From the NCBI GenBank assembly GCA_030998225.1, contig JAPYXD010000723.1, forward strand, positions 20,992,001-21,056,000: DNA of 64,000 nt, given 5' to 3'. The notes under the pieces are model-generated. The model was given only the letters and a program-made list of their open reading frames with translations. It was not told the origin of the DNA and searched no databases. The translations under genes were made by a program, and so were the position numbers. Each line of letters opens with the position of its first letter. Position 1 is the stretch's first letter. This stretch comes from Diplolepis rosae (lineage: Eukaryota; Arthropoda; Insecta; Hymenoptera; Diplolepididae). Of this stretch, positions 11,442-24,378 are shown one piece after another.

Positions 11442-13163
11442 TAAAGTCTCTCAGTGTATATAAAAATATACAAAGTACTTATGTTACTTATTGTAAGTAA
11501 ATTGCCACAAAAGGTGCTCGAACTGTATTTTTTCAGTAATTACGTTATTTGAAATAAATTACTTCTCAATACTAGATATTTCTATATCATGTGATAAAAA
11601 TTTTGATTAAAGAAAAGAGGCACTTGAATGCGTATCATTATTGAAAAGGTATAAGGAAATTGTAGGAATCTTCAATCGTCTCTTTCGATTTCCGTCAAAG
11701 GGAAAAGCACAAAGGGGAAATCAATATTGCCATTCATTTGAAGCTGTTCCTGGTAATGAGTTGTTACCGTTCTCTTCTACTTCACTTGTTAATTGGCAGC
11801 ACGGAGTTCTTATCAAGACGATTCGTTCAAGGTACAGAAACCTCCGGACAGATTTATCGGCGTTTCTCGACAGGGCACGTTTCCGGGCTCGTTTTGTATG
11901 GGAATCTAAAGACTCGATTCATTTCTCTATTCCTACCATAGATCTGGTAATTAAGTTTTAATTTTACACATAAATTTAAAATATTGAAGTGAGACTCAAA
12001 CTTTTAAAAATTATTTCTTTAATCAAGTTTTTTCCTTGAAATTTATCCACTGAATATAAACTAAATTTTTTATTTTTAGTTTAAAAAATTATTTAAGAAT
12101 TTAAGAATTTATGGTAATTAATCCTAAATAAATACTAGCTTAAGATATAACTATTCCCATATTTTCATGTAATTCTCAAACATGTCAATTTTTCTAACTC
12201 AGTAACTTTTCTTTGCTTTTGATCTGAAGTAGTCGAATTAAATAATTATTTATATATTTTTTTGTATTCACATTTTTTGATTTTGTTATTCCAAATATTT
12301 AACTATATTCTTCCAAAATCTTACTTTGTAACGCTAAACTCAGTTTTGACTAATCCTGGCACTAAATTCAAAATACTGGATTAAAATTACTAACTTAAAA
12401 ATGTTCTAGTTATCAAAGTTTTTAAAATAAAAATTTTCATTATAATTTCAAAACTTGAAAATATGCATGTAACTTTATAATATTGGAAAAATAATAATCT
12501 AAAAAGTTCAGAAGTTTGAGAAATTAACAAATAATTGCTTTTGATCTTATTAAATTCAAATCTGATTAGATAGTTTGAATTTAAGGGAAATAAAGTAACA
12601 TACCAAGTGGCATTCATCGATAATATTTTTTATTTGGATTCCTGGTAAAATGTTTTCAAAACCTGGCACATTACTACGACTATTTTTTCTACTCTTTTAG
12701 TAAACACCCTTATTTGATTCTTTGTTCTTGCACGTAACGCAAGGGTTTGTAGGATATTGAAAAAGGGTTCCATGGAAAAAATTATGTTGGCTTGGGGAAA
12801 AGGTTTGAACTTTTCCACTCACCGTTATTCAATAGAAGCACAAAGGGATCCAGGAAATTGGCTAATTTTTCCACGACCCCAAACGAAAGTGCATTGGGTA
12901 TACGTTCTTTTTACGTATGATCGGTTTCAGGGGTTGAAGTGCTGTTTCGGCGATTTCGATATTGGAAATAGCGGGCGTGACTTTTATTGAAAACCGGATA
13001 TGAGATCTGATCACAGAGGTGTCGAAAACAGACTTTTTCTGCAAATTTAGAGAAATATTTTAATGTAAAATATATAACTGATTGAAAAAACATACAAAAT
13101 ATACCTTTAAAAAAATTCTTCATTCATATTTTGATTACAAATAAAATAATTTGCTTAATTATA
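11442..13163. other. Gene-free stretch with two slightly GC-richer islands
   Basis: About 11660-11945 and 12660-12990 have higher GC and fewer stops than their surroundings, with open frames of 106 and 77 codons. No protein family was recognised and no splice model could be built. They may be untranslated exons, old insertions or chance. Confidence 0.4.
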
Positions 13164-13630
13164 CACCCAGAAAAAAGTTTCTTTGATTCAAAAAAAATTT
13201 CTTTGAATCAAACAAATTTGTGCATTGCTATACAGTCAAAGAAAAATGTCTTTGATTTAAAGAAATTTCTTGATTGTTTCTTTTCTTTGAATTTAAGAAA
13301 TGAATGTGCAGTCGCATAAGTACATGTGTAATGTGATTAACAAAAATATTTTCTTCAGTTTAAAGAAAAAATTGTCTTTGTTCAAGGTAATAAAATTAAA
13401 TAAATTATTTCTTAATTTTTCGCCGGAATTGTATTTGAATCAAATAAATATTTTTTTTAATCAAATAAATGATGTTAATAAAATAATTACTTTCATACGA
13501 AAAAGGCTAAAAAGATGATTCCTGGAAATCAAATGAATTTATATTTGTTCTAAAGGTGTTTTCACTTCGAATTGAATAAATGAATTAAAAGAAACGATTT
13601 CTTAAATTCAAATAAAATGTTTTCTGAGTG
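13164..13630. mobile_element. CACTCAGAAAAA-family element, copy 2
   Basis: Begins CACCCAGAAAAAAGTTTC and ends TTTTCTGAGTG, with the same AAATTTCTTTGAATCAAA-type interior words as copies 1 and 3. Open frames inside are repeat-derived. Confidence 0.7.
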
Positions 13631-13793
13631 TATTATTTGATTAACATGGAGCGCATAAATATTCTCCAAATTCCTTTATTTCCTAAAATTTATGTGACTG
13701 AATTTACCCTAATTTTTAATTTTTTGCAGACATTTTCTGAAAATTTACGATCTTTAAAACCTTGGCCAAAAGTCCTGAACTGTTCATGAGATT

Positions 13794-14046
13794 TTACACG
13801 GAGAATAATGGATATTCAGGATCAATATTTAGATATTCATCTATGTGACAAGCATCTTACATATTCGGTTTTAATATCTAAATATCTAGCTGTAATATCT
13901 AAGATATTCATAGTAAACTATTTCAATATTTTAGATAGTAAATCTGAATGTTCAGATAATACAGTTCAATATTTAGATATCTGATATTATAATTGAATAT
14001 ATAAGATACTTGTCACGTAGTTGAATATCCATTTTTCTCCATGTAA
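13794..14046. mobile_element. TTACACGGAGA-ended palindromic element, complete copy
   Basis: Begins TTACACGGAGAATAATGG and ends CCATTTTTCTCCATGTAA. The inside is almost entirely palindromic, with AATATTTAGATAT-like words. A second copy at 20332-21099 is split by a TTAA element. Confidence 0.75.
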
Positions 14047-14779
14047 CGGACTATTTTTGTCTGTAGTGTATTAACATCATAAAATAATGCCCAAGTCATT
14101 TAAAATATAAAAAATGAAAGGCTATTTTTTAAATATTTCCACTCTAATATGAATCATTATTATTTTGGAAATCATTCAAAAATCGAAGATTTAACCTGAT
14201 CTAAAAGTAATTTTTCGCGTATGGAATTCCCGCCTCTAGAAAACGTTTCTTTGATTATTGTTCTCTAATAGGTCGTGTTTAATTTTTGGTTTGTCTACGA
14301 CTAGACCTTTAATATACTGGTTTTTCAATTTCAATAAGTATTTGAGATTAACCATACACGTAGAAAACGTCAAATTTTCTTATAATTTGGTGTAGAATGT
14401 ACATTACATGTATTTTAGAGCTACATTATGATTCGAAAATATGTTTCTAATATATTTATTTTAATGTTGCTACAGAAATTCTTGAACCTGTATTTATAAC
14501 GCTTGCATCTATCTTCTTTTTCATGGGATACTCCTTTTTTTCAAGTGAAAAAAGCGATCCTGTGGAAATTTTCCAAATCCCGCTTTATCTCACAAAATTC
14601 CTTTTTTTTCTAACGTACAAATTTTTTTATTTTTTTAACAAGTTAATTTGGACCGAAGACATAACTTGATTGTAAAACGAAACATTGAGAGCAATTTACA
14701 TGGTGAAATGTAATTTGCCTTAAACATGCCTCAAGTTACAAATTTCTAAAAACAAAGACAGAACTACTACGTTAAATCG
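14047..14779. other. Gene-free AT-rich stretch
   Basis: I see no exon, RNA gene or element with clear ends here. Confidence 0.5.
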
Positions 14780-16112
14780 GTGGATTTGGATTTCACGCTT
14801 CGCGCTCGTTCTTATATTCTTCGAATACATATAAGTTTATTTCTTGTAATTTGATACTGAAGCTCGTGTCAATTTTATAATATTGTAGATGTGAATTACA
14901 TTATCACAAAGTTAATAAATTTTTTGATTTCAAATGAAAAAGGAAATTCAATTTACTTCAGGCTGTATCATGACACTCGCGCTTCGCGCTCAATTTTCTC
15001 TATACATTTCTGTAACTTTCTAATAATTTACATGATTAAAAAAAAATCTATTTTCTTACAAATATCTAAAAAACACTGATAGAAATGGTTCGGGAGTTTT
15101 AGCCATTCAGTTGTAGGTTGGGAATTTATAATTGTATTTATAAAATAATATGTCTCTCTGAACAACGCAGGATGTTAAATACAGAAATCTAAATATTGTA
15201 AGTGAAACTGGTCGAATCAGAAATATAATATGGGAAGGCTGACAATACATTTTTCCATAGCAACCAATAATATGGTTGATTCGTTCATATTTATTCAGTT
15301 ATATTCGGATGGTTAAAATACAAATCTCATATTGCTGTATCTATGCCAGCAATAAGGTAAGGTTAAATTAATCATAAATATCGTTGTAACAGCCATTCTT
15401 TTCTATCAGTGAAGGAAAAAAATTCATAGACTGGTTTTAAGCAAACGATTGTTTATTTTAACGCTTATTTCGCATCTCACATATTATTTGGTTAAAAAGT
15501 GGAATTTCGGATTTTCAAGATAGACCTCATTTAAGCAGATAATTTTCCATTTCAACGTTTTTCATATATCACATATTATTGTTGAAAAATTGAATTTTGG
15601 ATTTTCCATAGTATTTTATTAAATTAAAAAGAAAGGTATATATATTATGAAAAAATGTTGCAATTCAAACTTATAGATCTTTATGTAGTGAACAATTTTG
15701 TATCATACATTTTTTATCGTATTTCGTAAAATTTAACTGAAAAATGAAATTTAGTTATTGACTTTTTTCAAGTTTTAACATACTGTAGCTTTCTTAATTT
15801 TAGTTTAATCTAAAAATGTTATAAGATTAATTAGTAGAGATTTATGATACAATTTTTTGTCGAATGTGAGTGGTTAACGAATTTTCCCTTACTTTTTCAG
15901 CTTCGATAAAATATGCCAAAGTTCAATTCAATCCGACAATTCTATCGGCAGTTATCGAGTATACGATCTACAAACAGACAGACATACAGACACTTTCGTA
16001 AAAACCTTTTTTTCTGACACAGGGGGTCTCAAAACGTAAAAATATGATAAAAATTCCGAAAGTGATTTTTCACATAAAACCAATACCTTCTCATCCATGA
16101 TGAGAATGTAAC
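14780..16112. repeat. Repeat family R, copy B
   Basis: Colinear with copy A (1240-2818 plus 3952-4325), sharing CTCGCGCTTCGCGCTCAATT, GATTTCAAATGAAAAAGGAA and the ending ATGATGAGAATGTAA. It lacks the two insertions seen in copy A but has its own nested element at 15074-15411. Confidence 0.75.
15074..15411. mobile_element. CACTGATAGAAA-ended element nested in repeat R
   Basis: Begins CACTGATAGAAATGG and ends CCATTCTTTTCTATCAGTG, in inverted orientation. It interrupts the R sequence between AATATCTAAAAAA and AAGGAAAAAAATT. It is about 338 bp and non-coding. Confidence 0.75.
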
Positions 16113-16206
16113 TAGAAGTGATGGAATTATTGTCATCGACGATTTAGAATTTTCACACGATGACGGCGATGATAACGATGATGAATTCGCCATGGTTATT
16201 AATTAA
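16078..16206 (+). other. Possible 3' coding fragment (acidic tail) with downstream poly(A) signal
   Basis: The frame, open from 16078 and ending TAA at 16204-16206, reads SDGIIVIDDLEFSHDDGDDN then DDEFAMVIN. It has a non-random acidic composition and unusual GC for this area. An acceptor-like ctag is at 16112-16115, exactly where repeat R ends. AATAAA occurs at about 16305. It may be the last exon of an unknown gene or a gene remnant cut by repeat R. I do not recognise the protein. Confidence 0.3.
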
Positions 16207-17552
16207 ACATAATTCACACACATATTTTTGTATTCATGTATGATATATAATTCGTTTTCATTAAAAAACTTAATTGTAAAATCATCCTGTTTTTATTCTT
16301 TTTAAATAAATAAATGCCCAAGTTTTGAACATTTATTCTCTTTTTGACCCGAAAAAAATGCGAGCCTTATATATTGATCACAATATCCATATTTTCTAAT
16401 CACCATTCTACCTGATTGCTACTTATTACTTAAGTCTTTAAAAATCGCTTTTATTTTACAATTTTTAGATTTTGCGGCATCCACTTAAAATTCTTATAAT
16501 TGCTCGTAATTTACTCGTAAAGTAGATGAAGGATGCCATGAGGTGAAAAAGGGAGGAGGGGGGTGGGGTGTATCCGGTAGTACCGTGTGCTCGTTTTGCA
16601 ATGAAATTTATTTTTCTTGGCAGGGTGCAAAAGTATCGTATCTATTTTTAAACTTTAAGGTAATTTTCAGTAATTGCGTGACTTCTTCCTACTCTTTATA
16701 AGGTATAGTAACAATGTATTGATCGTTTTTTATAGCAATAGTGCGAGAAGAAATCAACGTAATATAATGGCGGTTGAGCTAAAGATGATCAATAAAAGAA
16801 AGTGTTCCATAAAGATGGGTGAAAATTTGGTTATATTTTTTTTCTGTTCTTGTTTATATTCTTTATTTTCTTTTTATTAAGAAAAAGGTGACCTGTGGTG
16901 TAAAACTAGGACGTTGGTGGGTTTAAAAATAAAAATAAAAAAAAAACTCCATTCAGAATCCGGCAACCTCGATTTTTCGTTACGAATTCTTGTTATTCCG
17001 TTGCTGGTTAAAAGCTGGAAAGTTTATTTTTGCATCTCGTTTTAGAGGTTTTAAGAGTAGGATTAATGTTTGGTTTTAGTGTTGGTCTTTAGATTTTGTT
17101 TTATATAGTCAGTCAGCAGATTTCTGTTGTAATGTAAAAAGGAAAATGGTCTAAACAATGTCAAAAATGGCTACGTCAGTTGTGGAACATTTTTCAGTAC
17201 AAGGACTGTCAACATTTCAGAAGATTTTTGAAATACAGCACTTTTTCGAAGGGGAAGTTTTATCGTCAGCTATCCAACTTCAAGATTCCTTTATTCAGTG
17301 AAAGAGAAGCATTTTATTGATTGCCGGAGGCGTATCAAGTTCTGGAATACATTCACTTTGAAATACTGGTGATAGATATTAAAGAGTCTGGTGAAATGTA
17401 CAATCTTGTATGAGTTTCGGAACTATTAGGATAATTATTGTTAAATAATGAAGTATTAAAAATATGCGATTATTATTCAGTTAAGTCTTAGTGGATAGAA
17501 ATAAATAAGTGTAGATAACTAGATAATAATTTGTTTATTTTAATAATAACTA
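16207..17552. other. Gene-free stretch with one small ORF
   Basis: A 44-codon ORF (17167-17301, +) starts MATSVVEHFSVQGLSTFQKI with a good start context (AAAAATGGC). There is no family match that I know, and it may be chance. The rest is AT-rich without structure. Confidence 0.35.
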
Positions 17553-17759
17553 CTCTCTAAATCAGAATCAGTCAAAATCTACTGATTATCAATGAAATTT
17601 GACTGATTCAAGTAGCTAAAAAGAGGTTACTGAGAATCAGTCAAATTTCACTGATTACTTTGGTGAAAATTAACTGATTTAAAAGTGAAAAATATCCTTT
17701 TCATTGATGAAAATCACTAATTCAATCAGTAAAAATTTGACTGATTCAGATTTAGAGAG
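17553..17759. mobile_element. CTCTCTAAATC-ended element, copy 1 (TA-flanked)
   Basis: Begins CTCTCTAAATCAGAATCAGT and ends ACTGATTCAGATTTAGAGAG. TA lies on both sides (17551-17552 and 17760-17761). The interior repeats AATCAGTCAAATTTCACTGA-like words. A second copy is at 24379-24578. Confidence 0.8.
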
Positions 17760-19149
17760 TATAATGATGTTTTTTTAAATCAGTAGAATTTTCTTGACTT
17801 ATTAGGAAGCAAAACGGGCGTGAAACAATTCGCAAACTGTTGAGTCGTTGTCGAGGGAGTTCGTTAGTTAGTTTAGCGGAAAGGGAGTCGATTTACCGAT
17901 CCGGTGTAGACGTAAATCAACGAGGACACATCACTTCCGGTTCACGCGGGAGGGCAAACGAATTGCAACCCAAGGTTCCCGGAAGCTGAGTTCTGGAATC
18001 TATTACTTTGGCACGTCTTTCAACAGCGTTCTAACTCTAAATACACGAGGTTTTCTTCTTTCTTGAAGATTCAACCTTTGTTTGTGATACAAAAGATTTG
18101 GCTTGTATTTCGCTCTATTTTTACTTATATTTTTTCCTCTATGATTTATTAAATTATTAAATATTGAGGCCATGGATCAATTCGTTTATGTAAGATAACT
18201 TTTTTAGTTAACAAAAAATCTTTCCGATAATTTGGAAAACGTAACAAAAGATAATAAATCACGCCTGTTAACTTTTTTTAGTAAAAATTTTGAAAAAAAT
18301 TCGAAAACTTATCGACAATTAGAGTTGACTGTAAAATTTTTTGTAAAATTTTCACTCGAACGAAGTGTTCTGTAATTTGTAAAAATTAATTTTAAATTTT
18401 CAACGAAAGGATATTTTTTGTCATTCATAGGAATCAATGCAAACAACTAGAAATTTCTCTTTACGTGAAATGTGGCACACCGTGTGTGTTAAAGGGTTAA
18501 AGATCATGAGTTACAAACATGCAAGTCTTATGTAAATGAAAATGTAATGACCAAACATCAGGGGCGTTTGAAAGCATCTTAGAGATGCTTTCATCTCAAC
18601 CGCCTATGGCTGAATTTATATTTAGACATATGCACTTTAAATGAAAGTGTGATTTTTATAGATTTCTCTATGCTTCAAGACAATATGTTCTTTTTCCAAA
18701 AACACGTAAAAATATAAAAAAGGGTTCAAGATATTTCTAAACAGTGAAAACTTTAAACAAATTTTTAGAATTGCTTGTCTTAAATAAAACTGAATTTTAT
18801 TTGAAATTTAGGAAGATTGGAAAAAATGACGTAAAATTCAAGGCATTTTTGTACGCAGCTTTACATTCCTACTTAAATCCCTTTTAATATTTTAAACTGC
18901 TTTAAAATTTTCCAAACCTGCTCGAAGTTTCACAAAGATTTTTAAATCTTAAAATATTTTTAAATTTATTAAAGTTATTTATGGCTCTAAAACTGCTGAA
19001 ATCTTGTTTACTTTTTTTTCAAATTCCAGTATTCTAAATTTCTTGTAATATTTTAAAACCTTCAATTTTTTTTAAAATACTTCATAATTACCTAAAATTA
19101 CTGAAACTTTTTAAAAAGTATTCTAAAATGCCTCAAAATCTTCTCACTT
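17760..19149. other. Gene-free stretch with a CpG-richer island
   Basis: About 17805-18010 is much richer in GC and CpG than the background and has no long open frame. It would suit a promoter or 5' untranslated exon of a long gene such as the downstream CAMTA, but nothing proves it. The rest is AT-rich. Confidence 0.35.
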
Positions 19150-19398
19150 CTCGTAATTTATTATGAGAACTATCAAAAACCAGTATTGGAATTTTGGATT
19201 TTTTCATAAAGTTTTTTTTCAAAAACACAAAAACTGCTTCTATTTTGACAATACTACTACCATTAACTACCACTACTACTGCATACAGACAGACACTTTC
19301 GTAAAAACTGTCTCAAAACGTAAAGATTTGATGAAAATTTCGATAGTAATTTTTCACATAAAACTAATACCTTCTCATTTATGATGAAAATGTAAAAA
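19150..19398. repeat. Repeat family R, fragment C
   Basis: Matches 3975-4325 with internal deletion. Shared text includes CAGTATTGGAATTTTGGATT, ACAGACAGACAC and CACATAAAACTAATACCTT. It starts near GAGAACTATC and ends ATGATGAAAATGTAAAAAG. Confidence 0.75.
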
Positions 19399-19465
19399 GT
19401 TATTTTACACGAACTTTTACAGGAATTTGGTCATGTGATCTTGTTGATCCATGGCCTTAACACTG

Positions 19466-19846
19466 CACTTAGAAAAAATATTTGATTCAATCAAAAAAAT
19501 TATTTGTTTGAAACACTTTCTTTGATGTAAAGAAATGTTTTGTTTTAATGAAACAAAATTTGTTTGATTCAAACAAAATATCTTTGGGGCAAATAAATAT
19601 TTGTTCGAATTAAATAATTTTCTGCCTTAAATCAAACAAATTATATCTTTAACCATCTGTCAATGCATTCATTTCTTTGTTTTGAAGAAAAATTAATTTG
19701 ATTCAAACAAATATTTATTTGGTTCAAAGATATTTTGTTTAAATTAAACAAATTTTATTCCATTTAAACAAATCACTTCTTTAAATCAAAGAACGTCGTT
19801 TAAACAAATCATTTTCTTTGATTCAATCAAATATTTTTTCTCAGTG
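19466..19846. mobile_element. CACTCAGAAAAA-family element, copy 3
   Basis: Begins CACTTAGAAAAAATATTTG and ends CAAATATTTTTTCTCAGTG. The interior is a long chain of TTTGATTCAAACAAAT-like words. It lies directly upstream of the CACTGTAAAAA element. Confidence 0.75.
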
Positions 19847-19856
19847 TGATCAACTA

Positions 19857-20322
19857 AACTGTAAAAAATATCGGTAAATTTTCCTACTACGTATTATAGG
19901 AAATTTTTCCCAAACCCTAAGAAAGCATAGATTTTCCTACAGAAAGTCGAAATATTTCATAGATTTGAAGAAAATTGACCGAATTATCGGAATTATTTCC
20001 GAACTATTAGGAAATATATCAAAAAGGTGAGAACATTTCACAAATCTCCTAAGTTGTAGAAAATTTTTCCCATAAAAAGCGGAAATTGTTCCACAAAAAC
20101 GGAAATTTGTTCACTTTTTTTGGATCTTTTTCCACTTAAATTATGAAACATATCAATTTTTCCTAATAAACTGGATATTTCTTCGACCAAACAGTAGGAA
20201 CTATTTGCAGTTCTATGTCGGAAATATTTCCGACTATATATTTGGAAAAATTTACGACCCGCATTTGTATTTTAAGCTGTGCGACTATTTTCGGAAAAAT
20301 TTCCGAAAATTTGTTTACAGTG
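19857..20322. mobile_element. CACTGTAAAAA-ended element, copy 2
   Basis: Near-identical to 8382-8843 from end to end, with a one-base change at the left tip (AACTG). It ends TTTGTTTACAGTG. Confidence 0.85.
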
Positions 20323-20331
20323 TACATATAA

Positions 20332-21099
20332 TACACGGAGAAAAATGAAGATTCATCTATGAGGCAAGCATCTTTTATATTCAGTTGTAATATCTGAACA
20401 TTCAACTGTACTATCTAAACTATTGAAATAATATGAATATTATTATTATTACAGCTGAATATTTAAGGTAGTTCATCCACAAAAATTAGACCTCAGACAA
20501 AAATAGATAATTTTGCTTTCAAGAATAACAATATTATTATTGAATGGTTAATTTGAAAGAGAAAAAATTATTTTACATGAAAAAAATTTGAAATTTAGAA
20601 AAATAATGCATTTAAAAAATTGTATTTTTGCCCGAACTTTTTTTCTTATCGCTTCATGCTAAATTTTTAAAAATGATATGATTCTAATAAATCACGGATT
20701 ATTTTTTTAGGAAAAAGATTCTCTACAACTGAACCGTTTCCAATTTTCTGAAATGAATAAATTATTAACAAATTCAGCAATATGTGTTTTTAAAAAACTA
20801 ATTTTCAATTATTTCAGCCATTAAAGAATGTATTTCCAAAAATTGGGAACGGTAAAGTTGTATAGATTCTTTTTTCTGAAGAAATGATTCGTGACTTATT
20901 AGAATCACATCATTTTTAAAAATTTGGTAAGAAGCTATATAGAAAAAAAGCGCTTGAAAATAAAATTTGTTAAATTCATTATTTTTTTGTTTCAAACTTT
21001 TTTCATAAAATAGTAGTAATAAAACCGAATATGTAAGATGCTTGTCCCATACTTGAATATCTAGATATTGATCCTGAATATCCATTTTTATCCGTGTAT
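20332..21099. mobile_element. TTACACGGAGA-family element split by a TTAA element
   Basis: The left piece (ACACGGAGAAAAATGAAG) and right piece (GATATTGATCCTGAATATCC then ATCCGTGT) match the two ends of 13794-14046. Between them sits copy 2 of the GGTAGTTGATCC element, from TTAA at 20463 to about 21010. That copy's right end is missing. Confidence 0.75.
20463..21010. mobile_element. TTAA-flanked GGTAGTTGATCC element, copy 2, right end lost
   Basis: Starts TTAAGGTAGTTCATCCAC and follows the family through both halves of the palindrome, but the closing GGATCAACTACC is absent. It is therefore a truncated copy inside the element above. Confidence 0.75.
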
Positions 21100-22445
21100 A
21101 CCCTGGTCTCATTTCCAATAATGATTAATTTCGATATCACGTATCGTGACTTTATTTTTTATGATAATCATAGCAATCTCAGCTGCTTTTCGCAAGTCGG
21201 TATATTTTTAAGGTGTATCTGCTCACATAGTGATTCAGTACGTGTGCAGAAACAAACGGGCCAAATTCGAAATGCTGGCTAGGTTGTTCCTGACCCATTT
21301 TGCTATTGGCGAACGCAGAGGCGTCGACTTCAAGTTGTGCGGAAATGGCTTCTAGCGTGAAACGTGAAATACTGGCAAGAAGTCAGTCTTTTTTTCTCCA
21401 CACGAACCTCTAGCCACTTTTTCTGAATGCAAATGATCAATTAACGGAGCATAAATCAGTTTGACGAGACCGGTAGGCCAACTTGGTCTACCCCTTAGGT
21501 CGAGACTCGACTCTGACGCCTGGCGCCTGCAAGAGTGCCAGGGAGACCAAATTCGAATCACGAGGTTGTCTCTGCTTTTTTTCCCCTTTCACGTTCCATC
21601 CCTTTCTTCGATAAGAAACATTTTATTTATATCCAGGCCACGTTCGCAATGCTCTGGAGAAACGTCGAAGCGACGTGGACGAGCCCCAGGATCCAGCTTC
21701 TCTAGCCAATAGTCATGCACAATTTCTTCTTTTTCTTACTTTTCTTCTAATTTTCTTCCTCTTTATCCACGTAGCCACTCATGTGCAGACTAACGAGACT
21801 GGGGCAAGGCAGAGCCTCTTTATTTTAAAGCTTTCACTACAAATTTACATTATTTCTCATAACTTGTGTGATACCAACTGGAAATTTTCAAATCATCAGA
21901 AAGGTGAATAGCTCTTGAGGTAATTTGTTGAGGGTTCTCTTTTGTGATTTCTTGTAGTTTATAGAAATTTGCTCATTCTTTTGGAAATTTCAATTCTTTC
22001 TAAGATTATTCAGTCTCACGAAATTTCTTAGATTTCTATGAAGAATAAATTCAAAAGTTCTTTAAAGTATGATAATATATTATTTTGAAATAACTCGTTT
22101 ACAAATACATGAATAATACGTGTTAGAAATTTTTGTATTCAAACTAATATAAAATTATATTATATCGTTTGCTTATACAAAATATGAAATTTAATATTCG
22201 CAATTTAAAGAGTTTCGATAAAACAGGATATTTCCTAGATTTTTTGATAAATTGTAAGTCATTAAAACTATAAAACCAGTGGATAATATTTTACATGGAT
22301 GAAATCGACAATATTACTAAACTTTCTTGTTAATTATTCCTGAAACGCGAGGTACAGAATTCTTAAAATATAATAATTCATGATGTATATAAGTGCTTGT
22401 AGGTCAAGTTAAGTAAGTTTTCAAATACTTGGATATTATGAATAA
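21100..22445. other. Gene-free stretch with a GC-richer island
   Basis: About 21240-21720 is GC-richer and contains a 41-bp stretch (about 21627-21668) repeated with five changes at about 26128-26168. An open frame MASSVKREILARSQ starts at about 21344 but stops after 23 codons. No gene is called. Confidence 0.4.
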
Positions 22446-23239
22446 CACAGCCTTACAAAAAAAAGTACCTTGAGCTCGAAACAAGACCCATCATTTCCTA
22501 TGGATCTTGAAATTTGTTTTCTAATCATATGATTTTTTTAAATTAAAAATAAGCAAAAAGTATAGTTCAACGTGTTTTGTGTTGAGTTTTTCAAAACAAT
22601 AATTTATTTAGTTTAATAACTTTAGGCAAATTACTTAATATGCCAATATTCATGTTTTTTCGAAAGTTACTGTGACATTAAACAACTTAAATTCAGCAGC
22701 AACTTCGAAACATCTGTTTAAATCATAAGTAAGGTAGATGACCCAGTAATCATCAGTGTACCAGTAATCAGCATTTTTCTCTTTAAATTTTGACAAAGTA
22801 CTGAAAAACAATTTTAATTTAAGTATTTTATAACAACTGATAAAAGTCAATGATAATCCAATAAAATGTAAGATTACTGAAAATAAGATACCGATTACTG
22901 GGACATTGCTTTATTTTCTAAAAAAAACAGTATGTCATAATTACAATAAAACTTCGAATGGAAGTGTATTTCATTAACATAAAAAGCTACTTGGAGCAGC
23001 GAGCTTTTTTACTTTTAAAACCTTTTTTTTCGGCGCTCTTGTTCCATTTTGTATATTTAATGGCATGCCTCTTTTTCAGTAATTTGCCTGCAATTATTGA
23101 ACTTAATAAATGGTTGTCCCAAAAAATTCAGCACAATACACGATAAAACGGCCTTTAGATTCGTGCTCAACGGGTCAAAATCTATAGGAAATGATGGGTC
23201 TCGTTTCTAGCTCAAGACATTTTTTTTGTAGGACTGTGT
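22446..23239. mobile_element. Element with about 60-bp inverted ends
   Basis: The left end CACAGCCTTACAAAAAAAAG through CGAAACAAGACCCATCATTT pairs with AAATGATGGGTCTCGTTTCT through TGTAGGACTGTG on the right. The interior (about 670 bp) shows no recognisable protein. Confidence 0.75.
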
Positions 23240-24378
23240 AATTCAAAAATGAATTTATATGTATATGAGAGAAAACTTTATTATTTACAACCTAAATTCA
23301 CTGACAAAATCAGTTCGAAATTTTCTTAAATAAAATTACGTGAATTTCATTAAATATATGTATTATTATACAAATATATATATATACATATTATTTTAGA
23401 CTTTTTATATTTACATATAATATTATAAGTGAAAATATAAATTCCGTAACATAAACTATTTTCAAGAATTGGAAAAGTTTAATATAGTAAAAACGATACA
23501 TCTTTCATGATAGAATTAAAGTAAATATCGGGTTTTCATTTAATTTGGTGTCAATGTGCAAGCGAATAATCGATCATTTTTGTCATCTCAATTATTTTAC
23601 CATTTTCAAAATACTTCAACATTGTTTTGAAAACTGATATTTTGTTTCACAGCGCTTTTGGGTTTGATTTTATAAAATTGGTTCTTAAAAATTCCAGTGA
23701 CTGACTTATTTCTTTACAATCAGTCATTTCTGATTGAAATCATATAAAAGAGTCGAAATATTATTTATAATTTCTTCTTTATTTCTGTGGTTCTTTAATT
23801 TTAGTCTTCATTTTCCATGTCATGTTTATTGTATTTATATCAAACAAATATTAATCTCTTTCTTTCTGAAAAATCATATTTCGGATACTAAAAATTTGTG
23901 ACTCTCATGGAAAAGATAGTGAACTCACAAAATTAGAATCTTTTACATTTAAAAAGTGTTTGATAATTTTTCAATTCTTTCTTAGATTATTTTCAAAACG
24001 CAAAACATACAGGAATTTGTGCATTTTTTGATTTAGAGGATTTAAAACTGCTTTGAATTTCAGAAATGTATAATTTTTGCTTTGTGACTTATTTTCATTG
24101 AAAAACTTTTTAGATCGAATTTTTTTTAAACCTCTTATAATTTTAAGGAAATAAATTTAGTCAGGAGAAAATATTCAATTTTCAAATTTAATGATAGTTT
24201 TTATTCAATAATTTGGTTTAAAATGTTCTTATCTTAAAATTACGAAAAATGTATTGAATTATCTGAAATTTTTCTTAATATTATAAAGCTCAACTGAATT
24301 TTCGTAAAATGTAACTTCAAATTACTAAATTCTAACAGAATTTTTATAAAATTCGTCATAAAATTACGAAACTGTACT
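23240..24378. other. Gene-free AT-rich stretch
   Basis: I see only AT-rich sequence, including a short TATATA run near 23368-23395. Confidence 0.5.

Noticed and set aside
11641..11961. 106-codon open frame in a GC-richer island
   Set aside because: It starts from TTG, matches no known family, and a second frame in the same place is equally open. It is kept only as a possible non-coding exon.
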